Part shown: one piece after another, positions 16,478 to 23,774 of the stretch
Numbering within the stretch: the first letter of the stretch is position 1
Layout: the number at the start of each line of letters is the position of its first letter
Assembly: GCA_947306845.1 (NCBI GenBank)
Contig: CAMZHP010000009.1
Location: forward strand, 1 to 26,036
DNA length: 26,036 nt
Direction: 5' to 3'
Source of the DNA: an uncultured Prevotellaceae bacterium
GTDB taxonomy: Bacteria > Bacteroidota > Bacteroidia > Bacteroidales > Bacteroidaceae
The notes under the pieces: model-generated
Database searches by the model: none
What the model saw: only the letters and a program-made list of their open reading frames with translations
Told to the model about the DNA's origin: nothing
Made by a program: the position numbers and the translations under genes

Positions 16478-18236
16478 GTGTGGCGTGGCGATGATTCGCC
16501 TGCTGAAACCATTGGAGTATTATGAGCGGAAGTATGGCACATGGCGGTACGGGCTCAACAAGCTCTATCTGATGATGGAGAAACAGCATAATCGTGGTCA
16601 GGAGGGGGCAGGCATCGCTTGTGTGAGCCTGGATGCTCCTGTGGGCGAGGAATACATGTACCGCGAGCGGGCAGAGGGAAAGGATGCCATCACCGAGGTG
16701 TTCAGACGCATCTCTGTGCCCTTGGTCAACGTCGGTGACTCTCAGAAGAGGGAGCATGGACCTTTTTCAGGACAGCTTTACATGGGCCATCTGCGCTATT
16801 CCACGACAGACAGGCGCGGATTGCAGTATGTGCACCCATTTCTGAGACGCAACAACTGGCGGGCGAAGAACCTCTGTCTGTGCGGCAATTTCAATATGAC
16901 CAATATCGATGAGATTTTCGAGCATCTGACACAGCAGGGACAGTCGCCAAGGATTTACAGCGACTCCTATATCATGCTGGAGCTGATGGGGCACAGACTT
17001 GACAGGGAAGTGGAACGTCTTTATGGCGACGCGCGGATGAGAGGCTTGAAGGATCTCTTCATCACCCGCTATATCGAGGACAATATACAGATGGCAAATG
17101 TGCTGCGCACCACCATGCCCCATTTCGATGGCGGCTATGTGATGTGCGGCCTGACAGGGTCGGGAGAGATGTTTGCCATGCGCGACCCTTGGGGCATACG
17201 TCCGGCATTCTGGTACCAAGACGACGAGGTGGTGGTGCTTGCCAGTGAGCGTCCTGTCATCCAAACTACCTTTGACCTGGATGCAGATGACATCATGGAA
17301 CTGCTGCCAGGGCAGTCGCTCATCGTCAACAAGAACGGGAAAAGCCAGCTGGAACAGATTCTGCCTACCAGGAAAAATAGTGCCTGCTCTTTTGAGCGCA
17401 TCTATTTCAGCCGAGGCTCCGACCGTGATATCTATCAGGAGCGCAAACGACTGGGTGAGCAACTGCTGCCTGCCGTCATGAAAGCCATTGATGGCGATAT
17501 CGCACACACGGTCTTCTCCTATATTCCCAACACGGCAGAGGTAGCCTTTTATGGCCTGACCGATGGATTCAGAAGGATGGAGCACGATGTGCGCATCGAG
17601 AAAGTGGTGTGGAAGGATATCAAACTGCGCACGTTCATCACTGAGGACAAGGAGCGCGACGACCTCGCTGCCCATGTTTACGATATCACCTATGGATCGC
17701 TGCGGCCCTATGAGGACAACCTGGTCATCATCGATGACTCTGTTGTCCGAGGCACGACGCTGAAGGAAAGCATTTTCAAGATCCTCGAACGGCTGCACCC
17801 GAAAAAAATAGTGATGCTGTCCAGCTCGCCGCAGATACGCTACCCCGACTATTATGGCATTGACATGTCGAGTCTCGGTGAACTTTGTGCCTTCCGTGCT
17901 GCCATCGCTCTGATTCGGGAGCGTGGCTTGAGCAGGTTGATTTCCGACACCTATCATGCTTGCAAGACGCAGCCGCTGTCGGAAAATCACGTGCGGGCCA
18001 TCTATGCCCCCTTTACGGCAGAGGAGATCAGCAGCAAGATTGTAGAAATGTTGCGGCCAGAGGGAATGCGCACACCCGTGGAAATGGTCTTTCAAAGCAT
18101 AGAGGGGTTGCGTGAGGCATGTCCTGCGCATCCTGGAGACTGGTACTTCACCGGTCGTTACCCCACACCGGGTGGCATCCGTATGGTGAACCAGGCATTT
18201 GTCAACTATGTGGATCATGAGGATAGAAGAAACTAA
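16458..18236 (+). CDS. Divergent amidophosphoribosyltransferase (PurF-type) homologue
   Basis: The 592-aa protein is longer than canonical PurF (~470-505). The N-terminal class II amidotransferase has C8 (KHECGVAM) exposed after a 7-residue propeptide, with HNRGQEGAGI, the Arg loop GHLRYST and SDSYIM. The C-terminal phosphoribosyltransferase domain has the PRPP loop VIIDDSVVRGTT (423-434). Oddities: the oxyanion-hole position reads C142-G-N where PurF has NGN. PYGID-type cysteine is Asp (RYPDYYGID), and no CxxC follows, so the Bacillus-type [4Fe-4S] ligands are missing. The canonical YFARPDS is YFSRGSD, and the QLRRKSVRRK block is replaced by a different segment. It may be PurF itself or a paralogue acting on another amine acceptor. 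It starts inside pyrG and ends 14 bp before carAB. Confidence 0.85.
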   Translation: MEQLKHECGVAMIRLLKPLEYYERKYGTWRYGLNKLYLMMEKQHNRGQEGAGIACVSLDAPVGEEYMYRERAEGKDAITEVFRRISVPLVNVGDSQKREHGPFSGQLYMGHLRYSTTDRRGLQYVHPFLRRNNWRAKNLCLCGNFNMTNIDEIFEHLTQQGQSPRIYSDSYIMLELMGHRLDREVERLYGDARMRGLKDLFITRYIEDNIQMANVLRTTMPHFDGGYVMCGLTGSGEMFAMRDPWGIRPAFWYQDDEVVVLASERPVIQTTFDLDADDIMELLPGQSLIVNKNGKSQLEQILPTRKNSACSFERIYFSRGSDRDIYQERKRLGEQLLPAVMKAIDGDIAHTVFSYIPNTAEVAFYGLTDGFRRMEHDVRIEKVVWKDIKLRTFITEDKERDDLAAHVYDITYGSLRPYEDNLVIIDDSVVRGTTLKESIFKILERLHPKKIVMLSSSPQIRYPDYYGIDMSSLGELCAFRAAIALIRERGLSRLISDTYHACKTQPLSENHVRAIYAPFTAEEISSKIVEMLRPEGMRTPVEMVFQSIEGLREACPAHPGDWYFTGRYPTPGGIRMVNQAFVNYVDHEDRRN

Positions 18237-18250
18237 GAAACAGCGATGAT

Positions 18251-21118
18251 ATGAGGAGAAAAGCAAAACTGATTCTTGAAGATGGCACTGAGTTCTGTGG
18301 ATGGTCGTTTGGGGCTATGTGCAACGTGTCGGGCGAGGTGGTTTTCAATACCGCCATGACAGGTTATCCCGAGAGCCTCACTGACCCAAGTTATGCTGGG
18401 CAGATATTGGTTACGACTTATCCGCTGATAGGCAATTATGGGGTACCTGAGACGGGATGCGATGAACAGGGCTTGCCACTGTTGATGGAGAGCGAGAAAA
18501 TCCATGCCAGGGCACTGATAGTGGCCGACTACAGTAGGATGTATTCGCACTGGAACGCAAAGGAATCGCTTGAGTCATGGCTGAAGCGTGAGAAGGTTCC
18601 GGCAATCACAGGGATTGATACCCGGAGGCTGACGATGCTGATCAGGGAACATGGTGTGATGATGGGGCGGATAGAGATTCAGCCTTCTCTTTTTACTCCA
18701 CAGGAAGAGGTGAAGGATGCTGAGTATGAAGAATACGGAAGTGTGAACTGGGTCGCACGGGTGAGTTGCAAAGAGGTTGTCACTTATCAGCCTTTTACTG
18801 AAAAAAGATATCGTGTGGTCTTGGTCGACTGTGGCGTGAAGGCGAATATCATCCGTTGCCTGCTCAGACGTGGCATAGAGGTGGTGCGCGTGCCCTGGGA
18901 CTATGATTTCAATACACTTGACTTCGACGGATTGTTTCTGGCCAACGGACCGGGTGATCCCGAACAATGCGGGGTGACGATAAGGAACATTTCGAAGTTC
19001 TTGTCCAACGAGAATGTGAGGCCATGCATGGGCATCTGTCTCGGCAACCAGCTGTTGGCCCGTTCTGTTGGCGCGAAAACCTACAAACTGAAATATGGTC
19101 ATCGATCGCACAACCAGCCTGTACAAAAGGTAGGTACCCAACAGTGCTTTATCACCTCACAAAACCACGGCTATGCAGTGGATGATGCGACACTCCCGGA
19201 AGATTGGGAGCCGCTGTTCGTCAACATGAACGATGGCTCGAACGAGGGCATCCGGCACAAAACAAAGCCATGGATGTCGGCACAGTTTCACCCGGAAGCA
19301 TGCTCGGGACCCGTGGATACAGAATTTCTCTTTGATGAGTTTGTGAAAATGCTGGACGAAGGGGAAACCCATGAAGGGGAAGCCTTGGCTGATACCGTCT
19401 CTGTGGAGATGCCCGGAACATCCAATATTCGCCATTTGAAAAAAGTGCTGATTTTGGGTAGCGGAGCACTGAAGATAGGACAGGCGGGTGAGTTTGACTA
19501 TAGTGGTGCACAGGCATTGAAAGCCTTGAAGGAGGAAGGCATACACTCCGTGCTCATCAATCCCAACATCGCCACGGTGCAGACTTCGGAAGGCATTGCC
19601 GACAAGGTGTATTTTCAGCCTGTTCAGCCCGATTTCGTGGAGCGCGTCATCGAGAAAGAGAGGCCCGACGGCATCCTGCTCAGCTTTGGAGGGCAGACGG
19701 CCTTGAATTGTGGCGTGGAACTATACGAGAAGGGGGTGTTGGAGAAGTATGGTGTTGAGGTACTGGGTACACCCGTGCAGGCCATCATCGATACCGAGGA
19801 CCGTGACTTGTTTGTGAAACGTCTTGACGAGATTGGTGTCAAAACCATCAAGAGCGAGGCTTGCTCTTCTGTCGAAGAAGTACAAAAGGCAGCCAGAGAA
19901 CTGGGATTTCCTGTGATTCTGCGTGCGGCTTACGCACTCGGCGGACTTGGCTCAGGCTTTTGTGACAACGAGGAAGAGCTTCTGGCTCAGGCAGAGGAGG
20001 CTTTCTCTTTTTCTCCGCAGGTGCTGGTGGAAAAGTCGCTGAAGGGTTGGAAAGAGATTGAATATGAGGTGGTGCGCGACCGTTTCGACAACTGCATCAC
20101 GGTCTGCAATATGGAGAACCTGGACCCGCTTGGCATCCATACGGGAGAGTCTATTGTCGTGGCTCCCAGTCAGACACTCTCCAACAGCGAATATCACAAG
20201 TTGCGTGCCCTGGCCATCAGGATTATCCGGCATATAGGCATTGTGGGAGAGTGCAACGTGCAGTATGCCCTTGACCCACAGTCTGAGGATTACCGGGTCA
20301 TCGAGGTGAATGCCCGACTTTCCCGCTCATCGGCTTTGGCGAGCAAGGCGACGGGCTACCCGCTGGCTTTCGTGGCTGCCAAACTCGGCTTGGGTTACGG
20401 GCTTTTCGACCTGAAAAACTCGGTCACCAAAACTACTTCCGCATTCTTTGAGCCAGCGCTCGACTATGTGGTGGTAAAAATACCTCGCTGGGACCTCACC
20501 AAGTTCCAAAGGGTGAAGAGACAGCTTGGCTCCTCGATGAAGAGCGTGGGTGAGGTGATGGCTGTTGGGCGCACTTTCGAGGAGGCCTTGCAAAAGGGTC
20601 TTCGCATGATAGGCCAAGGCATGCACGGCTTTGTGGACAATCATGAAATCAAGGTGGCCGATATCGCCGCCTCACTGCACGAACCTACCGACATGCGCAT
20701 CTTTGTGGTAGCCGAGGCGATGAGGATAGGCTACAGCCTGAAACAGATTCATCAGCTGACAATGATTGACCTTTGGTTTTTGTGCAAGCTGGAGCATATC
20801 ATGGAAATCAATCAACAGCTGAGGGAGAATGCTTCCATCTCTGAATGGATCGGATTCATGGAGCGTACCGAACTATTGGAATATCTTGAGGCTCCTGAGT
20901 TCAGCAACTTGCTGCGGGAGGCCAAGGTCTATGGATTCTCTGACTTCCAGATCGGGCGTGCGCTCGGCCTCGAAAGTTCAATGTCGATGGAGAAAGCGGG
21001 GTTGTTGGTACGCTCATGGCGCAAGGAACTTGGCATAGTGCCCACCGTCAATCAGATCGACACATTGGCAGCGGAATATCCCGCCCAAACCAATTACCTA
21101 TATTTGTCATACCTTTAA
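18251..21118 (+). CDS. carAB: Carbamoyl-phosphate synthase: CarA fused to the N-terminal half of CarB
   Basis: The protein is 955 aa. Residues 1-~380 are CarA: the N-terminal domain (LILEDGTEFCGWSFG) plus a class I glutaminase with C263 (GICLGNQ) and H347/E349 (FHPEA). Residues 396-955 follow the first half of CarB: ATP-grasp carboxyphosphate domain (ILGSGALKIGQAGEFDYSG, GGQTALNCGVEL, ARLSRSSALASKATGYP, SSMKSVGEVMAVGRT) and oligomerisation domain, ending at IDTLAAEYPAQTNYLYLSYL. The second ATP-grasp half and the allosteric domain (about 500 residues) are absent. asnB begins 14 bp later, so no remnant fits. Isolated halves of E. coli CarB can act as homodimers, so a complete reaction is possible; alternatively a partner half lies elsewhere. 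Wording resembles eukaryotic CPS more than E. coli CarAB. Confidence 0.92.
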   Translation: MRRKAKLILEDGTEFCGWSFGAMCNVSGEVVFNTAMTGYPESLTDPSYAGQILVTTYPLIGNYGVPETGCDEQGLPLLMESEKIHARALIVADYSRMYSHWNAKESLESWLKREKVPAITGIDTRRLTMLIREHGVMMGRIEIQPSLFTPQEEVKDAEYEEYGSVNWVARVSCKEVVTYQPFTEKRYRVVLVDCGVKANIIRCLLRRGIEVVRVPWDYDFNTLDFDGLFLANGPGDPEQCGVTIRNISKFLSNENVRPCMGICLGNQLLARSVGAKTYKLKYGHRSHNQPVQKVGTQQCFITSQNHGYAVDDATLPEDWEPLFVNMNDGSNEGIRHKTKPWMSAQFHPEACSGPVDTEFLFDEFVKMLDEGETHEGEALADTVSVEMPGTSNIRHLKKVLILGSGALKIGQAGEFDYSGAQALKALKEEGIHSVLINPNIATVQTSEGIADKVYFQPVQPDFVERVIEKERPDGILLSFGGQTALNCGVELYEKGVLEKYGVEVLGTPVQAIIDTEDRDLFVKRLDEIGVKTIKSEACSSVEEVQKAARELGFPVILRAAYALGGLGSGFCDNEEELLAQAEEAFSFSPQVLVEKSLKGWKEIEYEVVRDRFDNCITVCNMENLDPLGIHTGESIVVAPSQTLSNSEYHKLRALAIRIIRHIGIVGECNVQYALDPQSEDYRVIEVNARLSRSSALASKATGYPLAFVAAKLGLGYGLFDLKNSVTKTTSAFFEPALDYVVVKIPRWDLTKFQRVKRQLGSSMKSVGEVMAVGRTFEEALQKGLRMIGQGMHGFVDNHEIKVADIAASLHEPTDMRIFVVAEAMRIGYSLKQIHQLTMIDLWFLCKLEHIMEINQQLRENASISEWIGFMERTELLEYLEAPEFSNLLREAKVYGFSDFQIGRALGLESSMSMEKAGLLVRSWRKELGIVPTVNQIDTLAAEYPAQTNYLYLSYL

Positions 21119-21132
21119 ATAAATGTAAGATT

Positions 21133-22806
21133 ATGTGTGGTATCGTTGCATTATTGGATGTGAAAGAACAAACGCAGGCACTGCGTGAGAAAGCACTGAG
21201 GATGAGTCAGAAGATCCGCCATCGCGGACCTGACTGGAGTGGTATATATTGTGGCGGCTCAGCTATCCTCGCCCATGAGCGGCTCAGCATCGTGGACCCT
21301 GAGAGTGGGGGACAGCCATTGTTTTCCTCAGACAGGAAACAAGTGCTGGCAGTAAACGGTGAGATTTACAATCATCAGGAGATCCGTCGGCGCTTTGCTG
21401 GTCAATATGAATTTCAGACGGGTTCAGACTGCGAGGTCATTCTGGCGCTGTATCGTGAGAAGGGCATTCATTTCCTAGAGGACCTGAGCGGAATCTTTGC
21501 TTTCGTGCTTTATGACGAGGAACGTAATGAGTATCTGATAGCACGCGACCCCATCGGTGTGATACCCCTTTATATTGGTTTCGACAATGATGGAACGGTG
21601 TATGTGGCCTCGGAGCTGAAAGCCCTTGAAGGACAGTGCGAGCGATACGAGCCTTTCTTGCCAGGTCACTATTATTGGAGCAAGGAGCCTGGGATGAAGC
21701 GTTATTATCAGCGCGACTGGTTTGACTATTCCGCCGTGAAGGACAACCCCGCTTCCGTAGAGGCTATTCATGATGCTCTTGAGGATGCCGTGAGGCGGCA
21801 ACTGATGTCTGACGTGCCATACGGTGTGCTGCTCTCTGGTGGCCTTGACTCTTCGGTCATCTCGGCGATTGCAGAGAAGTATTCAGAGATGCGTATCGAG
21901 GATGACTCGAAGACAAAGGCTTATTGGCCCCGCCTGCATTCGTTTGCCGTGGGATTGAAAGGGGCGCCCGACTTGGCCAAGGCTCGACTTGTGGCCGACC
22001 ATATCGGTACTGTCCATCACGAGATCAATTATACCATTCAGGAGGGGCTTGATGCACTCCGTGATGTCATCTATTTCATAGAGACCTATGATGTCACCAC
22101 TGTCCGCGCCTCCACACCCATGTATCTGCTAGCCCGTGTCATCAAGTCGATGGGCATCAAGATGGTGCTTTCCGGAGAAGGGGCTGATGAGATTTTCGGC
22201 GGTTATCTGTACTTCCACAAAGCTCCGGATGCCAAGGCTTTCCATGAGGAGACGGTGCGTAAGCTGGGGAAACTATACCTTTACGACTGCCTGCGGGCCA
22301 ACAAGAGCCTGTCTGCCTGGGGCGTGGAGGGACGCGTGCCATTCCTCGACAAGGAATTCCTCGATGTGGCGATGCGCACCAACCCGAAGTCGAAGATGTG
22401 TCCGGGCACTACGATGGAAAAGAAGATTGTCCGCGAGGCTTTTGCCGATTTGCTCCCTGCTGAAGTGGCATGGCGGCAGAAAGAGCAGTTCAGCGACGGC
22501 GTCGGCTATTCATGGATTGACACATTGAAGCGAATCACTTCCGAGGCCGTTACCGATGAGCAGATGAGCCATGCGGAAGAACGCTTCCCCATCAATCCAC
22601 CGCTCTGCAAAGAGGAGTACTTCTATCGCAGTATCTTCGCCGAGCATTTCCCCAGTGACTCGGCTGCACGCACTGTCAACCAGGAGGCTTCCGTGGCATG
22701 CTCCACAGCCATCGCCCTCCAGTGGGATGAGGCGTTCAAAAACATGAACGACCCCAGCGGGCGTGCTGTCAGGGATGTTCATGAGCAGGCGTATGAAAAG
22801 GAATGA
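21133..22806 (+). CDS. asnB: Asparagine synthetase B (glutamine hydrolysing)
   Basis: The 557-aa protein (E. coli AsnB 554) converts aspartate + glutamine + ATP to asparagine. Start ATG 21133 exposes the class II amidotransferase nucleophile C2 (MCGIVALLD); an upstream in-frame reading overlapping carAB would bury it. Other motifs are IRHRGPDWSG, LAHERLSIVDP, VNGEIYNH with the oxyanion Asn, the PP-loop SGGLDSSV (from residue 235), LSGEGADEIFGGYLYF and GVEGRVPFLDKEF. The C-terminus matches the family, so the gene is intact. It is the last gene of the amtB operon, followed by a terminator 10 bp after its stop. Confidence 0.97.
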   Translation: MCGIVALLDVKEQTQALREKALRMSQKIRHRGPDWSGIYCGGSAILAHERLSIVDPESGGQPLFSSDRKQVLAVNGEIYNHQEIRRRFAGQYEFQTGSDCEVILALYREKGIHFLEDLSGIFAFVLYDEERNEYLIARDPIGVIPLYIGFDNDGTVYVASELKALEGQCERYEPFLPGHYYWSKEPGMKRYYQRDWFDYSAVKDNPASVEAIHDALEDAVRRQLMSDVPYGVLLSGGLDSSVISAIAEKYSEMRIEDDSKTKAYWPRLHSFAVGLKGAPDLAKARLVADHIGTVHHEINYTIQEGLDALRDVIYFIETYDVTTVRASTPMYLLARVIKSMGIKMVLSGEGADEIFGGYLYFHKAPDAKAFHEETVRKLGKLYLYDCLRANKSLSAWGVEGRVPFLDKEFLDVAMRTNPKSKMCPGTTMEKKIVREAFADLLPAEVAWRQKEQFSDGVGYSWIDTLKRITSEAVTDEQMSHAEERFPINPPLCKEEYFYRSIFAEHFPSDSAARTVNQEASVACSTAIALQWDEAFKNMNDPSGRAVRDVHEQAYEKE

Positions 22807-22816
22807 ATGTAAACAG

Positions 22817-22846
22817 AAAAAGGCTTCCGTCACAGGAAGCCTTTTT
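22817..22846 (+). terminator. Intrinsic terminator of the amtB-asnB operon
   Basis: A perfect 12-bp stem, AAAAAGGCTTCC / GGAAGCCTTTTT, has a 6-nt loop (GTCACA) and ends in a T run. The A run on the other arm makes it potentially bidirectional. Confidence 0.92.
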
Positions 22847-22927
22847 CCTTGATTCAAGTTTGGCATTTGTTTAACTCCGAATCTCTTACACTCCCAAACT
22901 CGTGCTGACCTTGAATCACATGAACAT

Positions 22928-22974
22928 AAAAAACAAGGATTTTTCCCGTTTTTTCTTGCATTTCCTTGTTTTTT
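22928..22974. repeat. Perfect 12-bp inverted repeat flanking the -33 element of the barrel-protein promoter
   Basis: AAAAAACAAGGA (22928-22939) and TCCTTGTTTTTT (22963-22974) are exact reverse complements 23 bp apart. The loop contains the predicted -33 TTG. It could be an operator pair, or a weak secondary terminator for the upstream operon because the right arm ends in T residues. Confidence 0.6.
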
Positions 22975-22985
22975 TATTACTTTTG
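22956..22985 (+). promoter_or_regulatory. Promoter of the outer-membrane barrel gene
   Basis: TTG (22956-22958), a 19-bp spacer, then TACTTTTG (22978-22985), a perfect TAnnTTTG. The predicted start is near 22992, about 70 nt before ATG 23064. Confidence 0.7.
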
Positions 22986-23087
22986 TTGCCCATTGATACA
23001 GGTCGGTTGAGAATACTTTCTTAGGATACTGATAGCATATTGATCATTCACTTTATTTTTAGCATGATGAAATAATTAATTCTTGTA

Positions 23088-23648
23088 ATGGTTGTCATGA
23101 TGGCTTCAACCTGTGTTTTTACTCAGCACGCACCTGGCTCGCTGACATTGCAAGCCCGTGCCGGTGCCATTGGCGCCGACTTCAGTAACACCAGCGACAC
23201 CCAGATACGCGTGGGATTGGTAGTCGGTCCGGAATTTGAATACACGATGAGCGACTTTGTCAGCCTCGCCTTTGGTCTCAATTACTCACAGCAGGGTGCA
23301 GATCAGGACAAGTTGAATGTCACTTACAAGTTGGACTATCTTACAGTACCCATCATGGCCAATGTCTATTTGCTGAAAGGACTGGCATTTAAAGCTGGCA
23401 TCCAACCAGGATACAATCTTTCCTCTAAAGTTGAAGCGGGTGGCAAAAACGCGGATATTGATGAAAACGCGTTGAAGAAATTCGACCTTTCCATCCCCGT
23501 GGGCATTTCTTATGAGTTCTATAATTTTGTCTTAGATACACGTTTCACCTTCGGGACGACCAAAATCTTCGATACGAAATACATCAATCTCAACAGCAAG
23601 AATTTCACCCTCCAACTATCATTGGGTTATAAGTTCACATTGTTCTAA
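23088..23648 (+). CDS. Outer-membrane beta-barrel (porin-family) protein with an in-frame stop in its signal-peptide region
   Basis: From ATG 23088 the protein is 186 aa with alternating aromatic/polar beta-strands (VGPEFEYTMSDFVSLAFGLNYS, YLTVPIMANVYLL, FALQ-like end LQLSLGYKFTLF) ending in Phe, as in small Bacteroidota outer-membrane barrels. A better start is ATG 23064: the frame reads MMK-stop-LILVMVVMMASTCVFTQ, a Sec signal interrupted only by TAA at 23073-23075. AAA to TAA is one change. Starting at 23088 leaves a shorter signal with no basic n-region, so export may be impaired. It is either a fresh nonsense mutation, a sequence error, or a real internal start. Own promoter and terminator; function unknown. 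Confidence 0.75.
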   Translation: MVVMMASTCVFTQHAPGSLTLQARAGAIGADFSNTSDTQIRVGLVVGPEFEYTMSDFVSLAFGLNYSQQGADQDKLNVTYKLDYLTVPIMANVYLLKGLAFKAGIQPGYNLSSKVEAGGKNADIDENALKKFDLSIPVGISYEFYNFVLDTRFTFGTTKIFDTKYINLNSKNFTLQLSLGYKFTLF

Positions 23649-23659
23649 AGGTTTTTTTT

Positions 23660-23692
23660 GCGAGGGTGCTTTCAAAAGCATCCTCGCTTTTT
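23660..23692 (+). terminator. Intrinsic terminator of the barrel gene
   Basis: A 12-bp stem with one G-T pair, GCGAGGGTGCTT (23660-23671) and AAGCATCCTCGC (23676-23687), has a TCAA loop and is followed by TTTTT. It starts 11 bp after the stop codon. The other side has a T8 run only before the stem, so it does not serve the convergent gene. Confidence 0.9.
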
Positions 23693-23774
23693 AAACGACT
23701 TTTCCTACACTCATACACTCCTATAAACTTGAAAAGATATTTCCAGATACACGATGGGTACCCTGAGCCGCTGA

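Noticed and set aside
16767..18266. A 499-codon open frame on the minus strand opposite the PurF-like gene
   Set aside because: It lies fully antisense to a gene with clear family motifs, and its peptide shows no domain; it is a by-product of codon bias.
21119..21132. A frameshift hiding the second half of CarB
   Set aside because: Only 14 bp separate the stop from asnB, and no CarB C-half motif appears in any frame downstream.
21016..21133. An upstream start for asnB overlapping carAB
   Set aside because: Asparagine synthetase needs Cys at position 2 after Met removal; ATG 21133 provides MCGIVAL.
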